From NCBI RefSeq assembly GCF_019880385.1, contig NZ_CP082273.1:1488001-1552000 (forward strand): a DNA stretch of 64,000 nucleotides, written 5' to 3'. A model generated the notes under the pieces. That model was not told the origin of the DNA, did not search any database, and saw only the letters and a program-made list of their open reading frames with translations. Made by a program: the position numbers and the translations under genes. Source of the DNA: Nocardioides coralli. Its GTDB lineage: Bacteria > Actinomycetota > Actinomycetes > Propionibacteriales > Nocardioidaceae. This document shows positions 34,238-43,287 of this stretch, in pieces; the stretch's first letter is position 1; each line of letters begins with the position of its first letter.

Positions 34238-34981
34238 GTGGAGTGGTTGCTCCTGCTGGTGGCGGGCGGTGGCGTCGGCGGCTTGGCCTGGACCAGGGTC
34301 CGGGCGGTCCGGGGGGCACGCCGCGAGCGCGACCAGCAGCTCGAGCACGTGCGACGGTTGGCCGAGGAGGACGTCACCGTCCTCGGTGAGCAGCTTGCCC
34401 TGCTGGACGCGCAGCTGGGCGGGCGGGACCTCGACCCCGCGGCCCGGGAGGACTACCAGGCGGCGCTGGACGGCTACGAGCGTGCGACCCGCGAGGCCCC
34501 GCGCCTCAGTGACCTCACGCACGTGCGCCCGCTCACCGAGACCCTCTCCGGCGCTCGCCACGCGATCGTCTGCGTGCAGGCCCGGATGGCCGGGCAGCCG
34601 GTGCCCGAACGCAGGGTGCCGTGCTTCTTCAACCCCCAGCACGGGCCGTCGACCACCGTCGTCGAGTGGCGCTTCCCTCGCAGCGGCACCCACCGCTACC
34701 CGGTGTGCGGACAGTGCGCCGCGCGGGTACGGGCGCACGAGCCGCCCGACGTGCGCACGGTGGAGGTCGGTCGCCGCCGGCTGCCCTACTGGGAGGCGGG
34801 CACGACGTACGCGCCGTACACCCAGGGCTACTTCGACGAGGCGCAGGCGATGGGTGTCGCGATGACCTGGGCCTGGACGGTCCAGGCAGACCGCATGAGC
34901 GGCCAGCTCGGCCTCCACGGCGGTGCCTCGTTCGGCGGTGGCTTCGACGTCGGGGGAGACGGCGGCGGGGGCGGCGACTGA
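34238..34981 (+). CDS. Membrane-anchored unknown protein, second of a tandem pair
   Basis: 247 residues. Shares MEWLLLL, the EEDVTV.GEQL segment, CFFNPQHGPS, C-x2-C and PYWEAG with its upstream neighbour, clearly from gene duplication. Differs in a longer C-terminus that ends in a Gly/Asp-rich low-complexity tail. GTG start 34 bases after the first copy. Function not recognised. Confidence 0.72.
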   Translation: MEWLLLLVAGGGVGGLAWTRVRAVRGARRERDQQLEHVRRLAEEDVTVLGEQLALLDAQLGGRDLDPAAREDYQAALDGYERATREAPRLSDLTHVRPLTETLSGARHAIVCVQARMAGQPVPERRVPCFFNPQHGPSTTVVEWRFPRSGTHRYPVCGQCAARVRAHEPPDVRTVEVGRRRLPYWEAGTTYAPYTQGYFDEAQAMGVAMTWAWTVQADRMSGQLGLHGGASFGGGFDVGGDGGGGGD

Positions 34982-34994
34982 CACGGACGGCGGA

Positions 34995-35021
34995 GGAGCC
35001 CGGTCCTCCGCACCGGGCTCC
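34995..35021. terminator. Perfect hairpin between convergent genes
   Basis: GGAGCCCGGT (34995–35004), 7-base loop, ACCGGGCTCC (35012–35021). It follows the tandem pair and faces the end of the minus-strand gene, so it probably ends transcription both ways. Confidence 0.6.
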
Positions 35022-35034
35022 CGTCATCTCGTCG

Positions 35035-35655
35035 TCAGGCCATCTCGGGGACGTGCAGGTGCGCGATCGCCACCTCGTGCTCCTGGACGTCGAGTATCTC
35101 GGCTCCGACCTCGTCGGCGATCTGCGTGCGCAGGGTCCGGGCGGTGTCCCGGGTGGCCTCCACCAGCGACATGTCGTCGAAGGCGACCGTCGCCACGAGC
35201 CGGCCGTTGTCGCGGTCGACCATCAGCAGCGCGCTGCAGAAGCCGTCCAGCTGTTCGACCTTTTCCAGCACCACCATCCGGAACACGTCGACGGCACGGT
35301 CGACCTGGTCGGGCGGCATCCCCAACCACGTGGACCGGGTGGCGCCCCCTTCCGGCGTGTGGTGGGCCCGGTGCATGACCGCTACCTCCCACTCGTCGAC
35401 CTCGTAGGCGCCGCCGAGCAGGTCGGAGGCCCGCTCCCGCAACGGAGCGGCCACCTGCTCGGTCGCGTGCATGGCGTCGAGCGACTCCCACGACGTGGTG
35501 ACGATGCACTGTCCCGACTCACGCGACACCAGCATCGACAGCCCGGCGCACCCCTCCATGGAGGTGATCTGCGGCAGTACCTCGTCCCGGACCATGGCGA
35601 TGCCCTGGTCCACGGCCTCGGGTGAACCCCGGACAGTGGTTGAACGTGCGTGCAC
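35035..35655 (-). CDS. Tandem ABM-like (dimeric alpha/beta barrel) domain protein
   Basis: 206 residues formed of two similar about 100-residue halves. Each has a strand-helix-strand order of the antibiotic-biosynthesis-monooxygenase/dimeric ferredoxin-like fold (G..S.LM..R..G....T..SW/F.. in both). The halves probably pack on each other like a dimer of single-domain proteins. GTG 35655 is selected by AAGGAG just upstream. No catalytic assignment; a heme- or quinone-handling role is only family analogy. Confidence 0.7.
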   Translation of the reverse strand: MHARSTTVRGSPEAVDQGIAMVRDEVLPQITSMEGCAGLSMLVSRESGQCIVTTSWESLDAMHATEQVAAPLRERASDLLGGAYEVDEWEVAVMHRAHHTPEGGATRSTWLGMPPDQVDRAVDVFRMVVLEKVEQLDGFCSALLMVDRDNGRLVATVAFDDMSLVEATRDTARTLRTQIADEVGAEILDVQEHEVAIAHLHVPEMA

Positions 35656-35803
35656 GATCGGCTCCTTCCCTCGGGGCGGCGCCCCGGTGGCGCCACCGGC
35701 ACCTGTCAGCCTCGTCCTGATGCGACAGGGGAGCAATGGTCATTCCGCACCAGCCCCCACCTGACCGCTGGCCGCGGAGCGGGCGTGCCGACCGCACGGA
35801 TAT

Positions 35804-35819
35804 CGGCGTGAGCACGCCG
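35804..35819. promoter_or_regulatory. Palindrome upstream of thrS
   Basis: CGGCGTG-AG-CACGCCG, a perfect 7-base inverted repeat. Just downstream, TAGGCT at 35832–35837 is a plausible thrS -10. No T-box was recognised in the 218-base spacer 35656–35873, and nothing else is clear there. Confidence 0.3.
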
Positions 35820-35873
35820 TCAGGTGGCCGATAGGCTCGACGGGTCCGATCCCACCCGACCGAGGAGCCCGTC

Positions 35874-37871
35874 GTGCCCGACATCAAGATCGCCGTACTC
35901 GCCGCCGAAGCGCGCGAGGAGCGGACGGTCACGACCGGCACCAAGGCGTGGGAGCTCTTCACCGACGACGCGGCCGTGATCGCAGCCCGGATCGATGGCG
36001 AGCTGCGCGACCTGTCCCACGAGCTCGCCGACGGTGACGAGGTCGCCGGTGTGGCCATCGACAGCCCCGACGGCCGCGACATCCTGCGCCACTCGACCGC
36101 CCACGTCCTCGCCCAGGCCGTGCAGCAGCTGTGGCCCGACGCCAAGCTCGGCATCGGCCCGCCGGTCGAGAACGGCTTCTACTACGACTTCGACGTCCCC
36201 GAGCCGTTCCACCCCGACGACCTCGACAAGCTCGAGACCGCGATGCGCAAGATCATCAAGGAGAACCAGCGCTTCGAGCGTCGGGTCACCGACGACGCCT
36301 CGGCGCTCGACGAGCTCCAGGACGAGCCCTACAAGGTGGAGCTGATCGGCCTCAAGGGCGGGGTCTCGACTGGCTCGACCGACGACCTCGCCGAGGGCGC
36401 CTCGGTGGAGGTCGGCGGCGGTGAGCTCACCATCTACGACAACATCCGCCGCAACGGCGAGGTCGCCTGGTCCGACCTGTGCCGCGGGCCTCACCTGCCC
36501 ACCACCAAGCGGATCCCGGCCTTCAAGCTGATGCGGGTCGCCGCGGCGTACTGGCGAGGCGACGAGAACAACCAGCAGCTGCAGCGCATCTACGGCACGG
36601 CCTGGGAGTCCAAGGAGGCGCTCGCGGACTACCTCCACCGGCTCGAGGAGGCCGAGAAGCGCGACCACCGCAAGCTCGGTCGCGACCTCGACCTGTTCTC
36701 GTTCCCCGACGAGCTGGGATCGGGCCTGCCGGTCTTCCACCCCAAGGGCGGGGTGATCAAGCGGGAGATGGAGGACTACGTCCGCCGGCGCCACATCGAG
36801 GAGGGCTTCCAGTACGTCGGGACGCCCCACATCAGCAAGGACGGGCTGTTCCACACCTCGGGGCACCTGCCGTACTACGCGGACACCATGTACCCACCCA
36901 TGAAGATGGAGGGTGCCGAGTACCGCCTCAAGGCGATGAACTGCCCGATGCACAACCTGATCTTCGCCTCGCGCGGCCGCTCCTACCGCGAGCTGCCGTT
37001 GCGGCTGTTCGAGTTCGGCGCCGTCTACCGGTTCGAGAAGTCCGGCGTGGTCCACGGCCTCACGCGGGTGCGGGGCATGACCCAGGACGACTCCCACTCC
37101 TACGTCACCAAGGAGCAGGCTCCCGGGGAGGTCAAGCATCTGCTGGCGTTCGTGCTGTCGCTGCTGCAGGACTTCGGCCTCGACGACTACTACCTGGAGC
37201 TCTCCACGCGCGACGACCGGAACAAGGACAAGTTCATCGGCTCCGACGAGGACTGGGCCGACGCCACGGCGGTCCTGGAGCAGGTCGCGTCCGAGACCGG
37301 GCTGGAGATGGTGCCCGACCCGGGCGGCGCCGCGTTCTACGGGCCCAAGATCTCCGTCCAGGCCCGCGACGCGATCGGCCGGACCTGGCAGATGTCGACG
37401 ATCCAGTACGACTTCAGCCAGCCCCAGGGCTTCGGGCTCGAGTACCAGGCGGCGGACGGCTCCCGGCAGCAGCCGGTGATGATCCACTCCGCGAAGTTCG
37501 GCTCTATCGAGCGCTTCATCGGCGTCCTCGTCGAGCACTACGCCGGCGCTTTCCCCCCGTGGCTCGCGCCGGTGCAGGTGCAGGGCATCCCGATCGCCGA
37601 GCGGCACCACGACTACCTCCGTGAGGTGGCCGACCAGATGCGCGCGCTGGGGATCCGGGTCGAGGTCGACGACTCCGACGACCGGATGCAGAAGAAGATC
37701 CGCAACGCCCAGCTGCAGAAGGTCCCGTTCATGGTGATCGCCGGCGACGACGACATGGCCGCCCACGCCGTGTCGTTCCGCTACCGCAACGGTGAGCAGG
37801 AGAACGGCGTACCGGTCGACGAGGCGGTCCAGCGGGTCCTCAACGCGATCGCGACCCGGGGGCAGGTCTGA
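35874..37871 (+). CDS. thrS: Threonyl-tRNA synthetase
   Basis: Charges tRNA-Thr. 665 residues of full length: N-terminal TGS-like part, editing domain with [11 protein letters not shown], catalytic class II core with zinc-binding [25 protein letters not shown] motif 2, [10 protein letters not shown] motif 3 region, and the C-terminal anticodon-binding domain. GTG start preceded by GAGGAG. First gene of a run with the HIT protein and PI-phosphate synthase. Confidence 0.97.
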   Translation: MPDIKIAVLAAEAREERTVTTGTKAWELFTDDAAVIAARIDGELRDLSHELADGDEVAGVAIDSPDGRDILRHSTAHVLAQAVQQLWPDAKLGIGPPVENGFYYDFDVPEPFHPDDLDKLETAMRKIIKENQRFERRVTDDASALDELQDEPYKVELIGLKGGVSTGSTDDLAEGASVEVGGGELTIYDNIRRNGEVAWSDLCRGPHLPTTKRIPAFKLMRVAAAYWRGDENNQQLQRIYGTAWESKEALADYLHRLEEAEKRDHRKLGRDLDLFSFPDELGSGLPVFHPKGGVIKREMEDYVRRRHIEEGFQYVGTPHISKDGLFHTSGHLPYYADTMYPPMKMEGAEYRLKAMNCPMHNLIFASRGRSYRELPLRLFEFGAVYRFEKSGVVHGLTRVRGMTQDDSHSYVTKEQAPGEVKHLLAFVLSLLQDFGLDDYYLELSTRDDRNKDKFIGSDEDWADATAVLEQVASETGLEMVPDPGGAAFYGPKISVQARDAIGRTWQMSTIQYDFSQPQGFGLEYQAADGSRQQPVMIHSAKFGSIERFIGVLVEHYAGAFPPWLAPVQVQGIPIAERHHDYLREVADQMRALGIRVEVDDSDDRMQKKIRNAQLQKVPFMVIAGDDDMAAHAVSFRYRNGEQENGVPVDEAVQRVLNAIATRGQV

Positions 37872-37876
37872 GCCGC

Positions 37877-38413
37877 GTGAGCGAGGAGCACCGTCAGGAC
37901 GGCGTCGGGGAGCCCGACCAGCTGGACCGGCTGTGGACGCCCTACCGGATGGCCTACATCCGCGGTGAGGAGCGCCCGAGCGGCACCGGCGCGGACGAGT
38001 GTCCCTTCTGCCGGATCCCGGCGCTCTCCGACGAGGAGGGGCTCGTCGTCCACCGCGGGGACACGGCGTACGTCGTGCTCAACCTGTTCCCCTACACGGC
38101 CGGACACCTGATGGTCTGCCCCTTCCGCCACATCCCCGACTACACCGACACGACCGACGAGGAGGCCGCTGAGGTCGCGGCTCTCACCAAGCGGGCGATG
38201 ACCGTCCTGCGCAGCGTGTCCCACGCGGAGGGGTTCAACCTCGGGATGAACCAGGGCACGGCGGGCGGTGCCGGCATCCGCGCCCACCTTCACCAGCACG
38301 TCGTACCGCGGTGGGTCGGTGACGCCAACTTCATGCCGATCATCGGTCACACCAAGACCCTGCCCCAGCTGCTCACCGACACCCGCCAGCTGCTCGCCGA
38401 GGCCTGGGGGTGA
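37877..38413 (+). CDS. HIT-family nucleotide-binding protein
   Basis: Histidine-triad hydrolase or AP4A-phosphorylase-like protein of 178 residues. CPFC near residue 42 and the triad HLHQHVV at the C-terminal half are intact, with NLFPYTAGHLMV typical of the fold. The stop of thrS is 5 bases upstream. In mycobacteria the same gene follows thrS, which supports orthology. Confidence 0.92.
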   Translation: MSEEHRQDGVGEPDQLDRLWTPYRMAYIRGEERPSGTGADECPFCRIPALSDEEGLVVHRGDTAYVVLNLFPYTAGHLMVCPFRHIPDYTDTTDEEAAEVAALTKRAMTVLRSVSHAEGFNLGMNQGTAGGAGIRAHLHQHVVPRWVGDANFMPIIGHTKTLPQLLTDTRQLLAEAWG

Positions 38414-38913
38414 CGATCGTGGCCACGCTCGTGCTCCTGCTGGCGACCGTGAGCGCCGGGCTCGCCGCCGGAGTGTTCTGGCTCTACCAGCACACGATCA
38501 TGCCGGGTTTCGGGAGAGTCGACGACCGCACGTTCGTCGGCGCATTCCAGGCCATCGACCGCGCGATCATCAACCCCTGGTTCCTCGGTGGCGCCTTCTT
38601 CGGCGCACCTGCCCTCACGCTGGCCGCCGCCCTGCTGCACCTCGGCGAGGGCCAGCGGTCGGTGCTCTGGTGGGCGCTGGGGGCGTTGGTCGCACAGGTG
38701 GTGATCATCGCCATCACGATCGTCGTCAACGTGCCCCGCAACAACGCCCTCAAGGACGCCGGCGACCCCGACACCATCGACGTCGCGGCGGTGCGCAGGG
38801 CGTTCGACGAGGGCCGCTGGGTGCGCGCCAACCGGGTGCGGGTGCTGCTGTCCGTCGTGGCCCTGGCGGCGCTGTGCTGGTCCCTGGTCGTCCACGGCCG
38901 GCTCGCCGGATAG
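38410..38913 (+). CDS. DUF1772-family membrane protein
   Basis: 167 residues with four membrane helices. LYQHTIMPGFGRVDDRTFVGAFQAID and NVPRNN match the DUF1772/anthrone-oxygenase-like family. GTG start overlaps the HIT stop. Not part of the usual thrS–HIT–pgsA order, so a local insertion. Function unknown. Confidence 0.8.
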   Translation: MTIVATLVLLLATVSAGLAAGVFWLYQHTIMPGFGRVDDRTFVGAFQAIDRAIINPWFLGGAFFGAPALTLAAALLHLGEGQRSVLWWALGALVAQVVIIAITIVVNVPRNNALKDAGDPDTIDVAAVRRAFDEGRWVRANRVRVLLSVVALAALCWSLVVHGRLAG

Positions 38914-38926
38914 CCTGCCGCCCACC

Positions 38927-39541
38927 ATGTTGGACAGGTTCAAGGCGTTCTGGCAGGGCGTCGCTCTCGCCCCCTTCGTGAAGCTCTTCCTTCGGCTCGG
39001 CATCAGTCCTGACGCGGTGACCCTCGTCGGGACGCTCGGGGTCGCAGCGGGAGCCCTCGTCTTCTTCCCGCAGGGCCTGCTGTGGCAGGGCGTGGTGGTC
39101 ATCACGGCGTTCGTCTTCAGCGACCTCATCGACGGCCAGATGGCGCGGATGAGCGGGCGGACCTCGAAGTTCGGCGCGTTCTGGGACTCCACGCTCGACC
39201 GGTTCGGGGACGCTGCGGTCTTCGGTGGGCTGCTGCTCTACTTCGCCGGCCCCGGGGACGACTACCTCTACCTGTGCCTGACGCTGTACTGCCTCGTCAT
39301 GGGATCGATCACGTCCTACGCCCGCGCCCGGGCGGAGTCGCTCGGGATGGACGCGCGGGGCGGGCTGGCCGAGCGCGCCGACCGGCTGGTGGCGATCCTG
39401 GTGATGACCTTCTTCGGCGACGTGCTCGACCTGCCGGTCCTCTACCAGGCGACGCTGTGGGTCCTCGCCGCCGCCAACACCTACACGGTCGCGTTCCGGG
39501 TGCTCAAGGTACGCCGGCAGGCCCTCGCCGACGTGGGCTGA
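38927..39541 (+). CDS. pgsA: CDP-alcohol phosphotransferase, probable phosphatidylinositol-phosphate synthase
   Basis: Transfers a phosphatidyl group from CDP-diacylglycerol to inositol phosphate in the membrane. The CDP-alcohol motif is complete: D-x2-DG-x2-AR, then G-x3-D-x3-D. The GRTSKFGAF context matches actinobacterial PI-phosphate synthases. 204 residues, about six helices. Gene order after thrS and HIT also supports this over PG-phosphate synthase. The acyltransferase and pimA genes that usually follow are absent here. Confidence 0.85.
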   Translation: MLDRFKAFWQGVALAPFVKLFLRLGISPDAVTLVGTLGVAAGALVFFPQGLLWQGVVVITAFVFSDLIDGQMARMSGRTSKFGAFWDSTLDRFGDAAVFGGLLLYFAGPGDDYLYLCLTLYCLVMGSITSYARARAESLGMDARGGLAERADRLVAILVMTFFGDVLDLPVLYQATLWVLAAANTYTVAFRVLKVRRQALADVG

Positions 39542-39593
39542 CCGGGCACGGCCGCACCCCGGCCTCGATGCGGGGCCGGGCGGCTCCCGGCCG

Positions 39594-39599
39594 TAGAAT
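39594..39599 (+). promoter_or_regulatory. -10 of pdxS (leaderless)
   Basis: TAGAAT ending 6 bases before the pdxS ATG at 39606. Confidence 0.55.
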
Positions 39600-39605
39600 C
39601 GGGCC

Positions 39606-40523
39606 ATGGCCGAGAGCACCACCGAATCCACCCCTGCCCAGCCGCAGACCGGCACGTCCCGCGTCAAGCGCGGCATGGCCGAGATGCTCAAGGGCGGCGT
39701 GATCATGGACGTCGTCACCCCGGAGCAGGCGAAGATCGCCGAGGACGCCGGCGCGGTCGCCGTCATGGCGCTGGAGCGCGTGCCGGCCGACATCCGGGCC
39801 CAGGGCGGGGTCTCGCGGATGAGCGACCCGGACATGATCGACGGCATCATCGAGGCGGTCTCGATCCCGGTCATGGCGAAGGCCCGGATCGGCCACTTCG
39901 CCGAGGCGCAGGTGCTGCAGAGCCTCGGCGTCGACTACATCGACGAGTCCGAGGTGCTCACCCCCGCCGACTATGCCCACCACATCGACAAGTGGGCCTT
40001 CACCGTCCCCTTCGTGTGCGGAGCCACCAACCTGGGCGAGGCGCTGCGCCGGATCACCGAGGGCGCGGCGATGATCCGCTCCAAGGGCGAGGCCGGCACG
40101 GGCGACGTCTCCAACGCCGTCACCCACATGCGCACCATCCGTGCCGAGCTGAACCGCCTCCACGGCATGGCGGAGGACGAGCTCTACGTCGCCGCCAAGG
40201 AGCTCCAGGCCCCCTACGAGCTGGTCAAGGAGGTGGCCGCGGCCGGCAAGCTGCCCGTGGTCCTCTTCACCGCCGGCGGGATCGCCACCCCGGCCGACGC
40301 CGCGATGATGATGCAGCTCGGCGCCGAGGGCGTCTTCGTCGGCTCCGGCATCTTCAAGTCCGGCAACCCGTCCGAGCGGGCCGAGGCGATCGTCAAGGCC
40401 ACCACGTTCTACGACGACCCCGACGTGGTCGCCAAGGTCAGCCGCGGGCTCGGCGAGGCGATGGTCGGCATCAACGTCGACGACATCCCGGTGCCCCACC
40501 GGCTCGCCGACCGCGGCTGGTAG
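39606..40523 (+). CDS. pdxS: Pyridoxal 5'-phosphate synthase lyase subunit PdxS
   Basis: Makes PLP from ribose 5-phosphate, glyceraldehyde 3-phosphate and ammonia supplied by PdxT. 305 residues; [40 protein letters not shown] and the catalytic lysine in MAKARIGH are all present. The unusual point is the separation from pdxT by three genes. Confidence 0.97.
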   Translation: MAESTTESTPAQPQTGTSRVKRGMAEMLKGGVIMDVVTPEQAKIAEDAGAVAVMALERVPADIRAQGGVSRMSDPDMIDGIIEAVSIPVMAKARIGHFAEAQVLQSLGVDYIDESEVLTPADYAHHIDKWAFTVPFVCGATNLGEALRRITEGAAMIRSKGEAGTGDVSNAVTHMRTIRAELNRLHGMAEDELYVAAKELQAPYELVKEVAAAGKLPVVLFTAGGIATPADAAMMMQLGAEGVFVGSGIFKSGNPSERAEAIVKATTFYDDPDVVAKVSRGLGEAMVGINVDDIPVPHRLADRGW

Positions 40524-40634
40524 CCACGGCAGCTGGTCGGCAAAACGCCGGCAAAATCTGTAAATACCGGACAGGCAACCCTCGATGCCGTGGAATGGAG
40601 TCCCACCGGCTCCACACGTCTCGGAGGTCTCGCC

Positions 40635-41285
40635 ATGCGCTACGCGCCCACTCCTCGTCATCCGTCGGAATCGGGCGAGGGCCGGCTCTGGGTCGTCTGG
40701 CTGAGCTCCGCACTCGCGGCCGTGCTGCTCTCCCTCGGGGTGTCGGGGACGCTGGGCGACTGGTCCAGCGCGGTCCTCGATCACGACGACAACACTGCCG
40801 CGACCAGGAGCACCACACGTGTCCTCCAGGTGACCGGCCCCGACGCCAGCGGCGTCGACACCACGTGCGCCTCGGACGAGTCGGCCGACAACGCCTCGAC
40901 GTGCGACATCAACCTGTTCGGCGCCGGCGGGGTGGAGCAGACCGAGCTGGCGCCGGGATCGTCGAGCACCACCGTGGTGCAGGTCGAGAACACCGGCAAC
41001 AGCAACGGTGTCCTCGACATCGACGCCTCCGCGTGCGACGACGGCACCGGCTCGTTGTGCGACAAGATGACCATCACGGTCGCCTGCACTGGCCTCAGCC
41101 CCATCGTCGGGACGCCGATGACGCTCAGCAGCTTCGCCGACGCGAACGAGCTGAGCGCGGGCCAGCTCACGCCGGGGGCACCCACCACCTGCACGTTCGT
41201 CACCCGTTTGCCGCTGCTCACGACGGGCTGGGAGGCCCAGTCCGTCGCGCAGACAGTGTCCTGGACGCTGGCGCCCCCGGCCTGA
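40635..41285 (+). CDS. Probable exported surface protein, TasA/camelysin-like partner of the adjacent signal peptidase
   Basis: 216 residues. After a charged N-terminus comes a hydrophobic export segment (about 18–38) ending in a GTLGDWSSA region that recalls SipW-dependent signal peptides. The mature part is a beta-rich Ser/Thr/Asp domain with several cysteines (TTC...TC, CD..LC, AC, TTC) and a LAPGSSSTTVVQVENTGNS segment. ATG 40635 chosen for GGAGG at 40623–40627; a longer frame lacks such a site. Signal peptidase gene starts 4 bases later. Family assignment is by architecture and neighbour, not by a clear domain match. Confidence 0.65.
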   Translation: MRYAPTPRHPSESGEGRLWVVWLSSALAAVLLSLGVSGTLGDWSSAVLDHDDNTAATRSTTRVLQVTGPDASGVDTTCASDESADNASTCDINLFGAGGVEQTELAPGSSSTTVVQVENTGNSNGVLDIDASACDDGTGSLCDKMTITVACTGLSPIVGTPMTLSSFADANELSAGQLTPGAPTTCTFVTRLPLLTTGWEAQSVAQTVSWTLAPPA

Positions 41286-41289
41286 CCCT

Positions 41290-42108
41290 GTGGCTCGCGC
41301 CCCGCGCGTGGCGGCCGCCGGCCTGCTCGCCGCGCTCCTGCTGGTCGTCCTGGTGGCGGTCGGCTGGCGCGTCGCGGGCGGGACCTGGGTGCGGGTCGAG
41401 ACACCGAGCATGGGGACCACGGCACCCGTCGGCAGCCTCCTGTGGCTCCGACCGACCACGACAGTCGACCTCGAGCCCGGCGACATCGTGACCTTCCGCG
41501 CGCCGGGGGAGTCCGGCACCACCACGCGGAGCCACCACGTCGACGAGGTGCTCGCCGACGACACGTTGACCACGCGGGGCGTCCTCAGCGGCGAGGACCC
41601 GTGGACGGTCACCGAGGGCGACCTCGTGGGCCGGGTCGTGGCGGTCTGGGTGGGGGCCGGCTGGGTCGTGCTGATGGCGCCCACGCTGGTCGTCGGCGCC
41701 GTCGCAGTGGCCGTCGGCGTACGCCGGGCGCGGACGGACCTCAGGCTCCCGCTTGCTGTCGTCGGGGCCTCGCTCGTGCTGACGACCGCCCTCGTCGTCC
41801 ACCGGCCGCTGGCTGGGGCTGAGCAGCTGGCCTTCCGCGCCGACGGCGACGTCGCACGGGCCACGTGGGTCAACACCGGGATGCTGCCGCTGCGCCTCGC
41901 CGAGACCGGCGGTGGCGCGTTCGCGGTCATGCACCCCGGCGAGGTCGCGGAGGTCGTCGACCGCCGCGCCGAGGGCGGGCGGTTCGAGGTCGAGATCGAG
42001 CCCGTGCTGTCCTGGTGGTGGTGGATGTGTCTGAGCGCACTCTGTTTCGTGCCCGCGCTCGTCGAGACCGGCCGCCGGCTCCGTGGGGTCAGCGCACGGC
42101 CTCGGTGA
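41290..42108 (+). CDS. S26 signal peptidase, SipW-like (Ser–His type)
   Basis: Membrane-bound signal peptidase of 272 residues. Catalytic Ser40 in TPSMG and a histidine (H82, in TRSHHVDEV) in place of the bacterial lysine mark the SipW/archaeal/ER type. LEPGDIVTFRAP is the conserved box D region. Helices lie at about 8–27, 128–150 and 155–172, with a further one near the C-terminus. About 100 residues longer than minimal SipW because of an extra exported segment. GTG start; co-transcribed with the preceding surface protein. Confidence 0.8.
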   Translation: MARAPRVAAAGLLAALLLVVLVAVGWRVAGGTWVRVETPSMGTTAPVGSLLWLRPTTTVDLEPGDIVTFRAPGESGTTTRSHHVDEVLADDTLTTRGVLSGEDPWTVTEGDLVGRVVAVWVGAGWVVLMAPTLVVGAVAVAVGVRRARTDLRLPLAVVGASLVLTTALVVHRPLAGAEQLAFRADGDVARATWVNTGMLPLRLAETGGGAFAVMHPGEVAEVVDRRAEGGRFEVEIEPVLSWWWWMCLSALCFVPALVETGRRLRGVSARPR

Positions 42109-43222
42109 CCACCCGGGCCGCGTCGGACACGGAGTAGGACCGGCCCCGCTCCGAGGCCAGCAGCCCGAGCCGCACCACCAGGGTGTCGGTCCCGGGGTCG
42201 ACCAGTAGCACCTGCCCGCCCAGCCCCAGGGCGGCGAAGAGCCGCTCGGGTGCGCCCGGCGCGAGCTGACCGTCCTCCACCCGCACGGGCTGGCCGGCGC
42301 CGTCGACGGCGTCGAGGGCCCCGCGCACGGTGCCGGTGCGGTTGAGCCACCACAGCAGGCCGTACGCCGAGGTGTGCCGCGACGAGGGCCGGGCGACGTC
42401 GGCGACGAAGCCGCGGTCGAGCAGCCGCCGGCCGGCGGCCCGGCCGTCGTCGAGGAAGAGCTGGCCGAACCGCGCGAGGTCGCGGCAGGTCGTCTGCATC
42501 CCGAAGAACAGGTTGGTGGACCGGCCACTGGCATCGCGGGTCAGCCGGCTGTCGAGCATGCCCAGCGGTTCGAAGAGACGCTCGCGCGCGAACTCGTCGA
42601 CGGGTCCGCCCACGGCGCCACGGAGGACGGCGTCCAGGCTCTGGATGGCCGCGTTGTTGTAGGCCCACGCGGTCCCCGGCGGGTACGCCTGTTCCAGCCC
42701 CACGGCGTACGCCGTCCGGTCCCGGGCGCCGATCAGCTCGGTGTAGTCGCTCTCCGCCGAGTGCTCCCGGCCGCTGGCGTTGGCCAGGAGGTGCCGGACC
42801 GTCACCGCCGCGGCCGGCGTGCCACGCCACGCAGGCACGTGCCGGGCGGCCGGCTCGTCGAGCTCGAGCAGTCCCTCCCGAGCAGCGATCCCAACCAGCG
42901 CCGCGGCCACCGACTTGGTCACCGAGAACACCTCGCGGCTCCGGTCGGGGGCGTGCTCACGCCAGTTGCCCTCGGTCACGAGCCGACCGTCCCGGACCAC
43001 CGCGAAGCACGTCGAGCCGCGACGGCGGGCGTCCCTGGCGAGCCGGTCGAGGACCTCCGCGTCGAGCCCGACCGAGGCGGCGGAGGCGGTCGGCCACGGC
43101 TCGACCTCGGCGGCCTCCTCGGTGGTACCGGCCGGAGCGGACGGGGTGCGCGTCGTGTCCGCGCTGCAGCCGACCAGCAGCGCCACGACGGCGGCGGCGA
43201 CAGGCACCAGACGTCGGATCAC
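42089..43222 (-). CDS. Serine beta-lactamase-like hydrolase, lipoprotein
   Basis: Penicillin-binding/class C beta-lactamase fold, probably a cell-envelope hydrolase or esterase. Lipobox VALLVGC near residue 19, then S-x-x-K as SVTK and the second motif YNN. 377 residues. GTG 43222 is favoured because TATCGT lies 7 bases before it; a TTG at 43249 would be longer. Convergent with the signal peptidase gene and overlapping it by 20 bases. Substrate unknown. Confidence 0.85.
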   Translation of the reverse strand: MIRRLVPVAAAVVALLVGCSADTTRTPSAPAGTTEEAAEVEPWPTASAASVGLDAEVLDRLARDARRRGSTCFAVVRDGRLVTEGNWREHAPDRSREVFSVTKSVAAALVGIAAREGLLELDEPAARHVPAWRGTPAAAVTVRHLLANASGREHSAESDYTELIGARDRTAYAVGLEQAYPPGTAWAYNNAAIQSLDAVLRGAVGGPVDEFARERLFEPLGMLDSRLTRDASGRSTNLFFGMQTTCRDLARFGQLFLDDGRAAGRRLLDRGFVADVARPSSRHTSAYGLLWWLNRTGTVRGALDAVDGAGQPVRVEDGQLAPGAPERLFAALGLGGQVLLVDPGTDTLVVRLGLLASERGRSYSVSDAARVVTEAVR

Positions 43223-43229
43223 ACGGTCG

Positions 43230-43235
43230 ACGATA
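43230..43235 (-). promoter_or_regulatory. -10 of serine hydrolase gene (leaderless)
   Basis: TATCGT on the minus strand, 7 bases before GTG 43222. Confidence 0.45.
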
Positions 43236-43275
43236 GGCGCGGCACCCAACGCGGATCCGGCGCAGCAGGCGGCAC

Positions 43276-43281
43276 TACGAT
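43276..43281 (+). promoter_or_regulatory. -10 of pdxT (leaderless)
   Basis: TACGAT, 6 bases before GTG 43288. Confidence 0.5.
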
Positions 43282-43287
43282 CACGCG

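Noticed and set aside
35656..35873. T-box or other riboswitch before thrS
   Set aside because: No specifier hairpin or T-box core was recognisable; only a short palindrome and a plausible -10.
35820..37766. 648-codon minus-strand frame over thrS
   Set aside because: Shadow of a strongly conserved synthetase gene.
39504..42830. 1108-codon minus-strand frame over pdxS and the signal peptidase region
   Set aside because: Crosses several confident plus-strand genes and shifts composition along its length; its only meaningful part is the shadow of the serine hydrolase gene, which reads in another frame.
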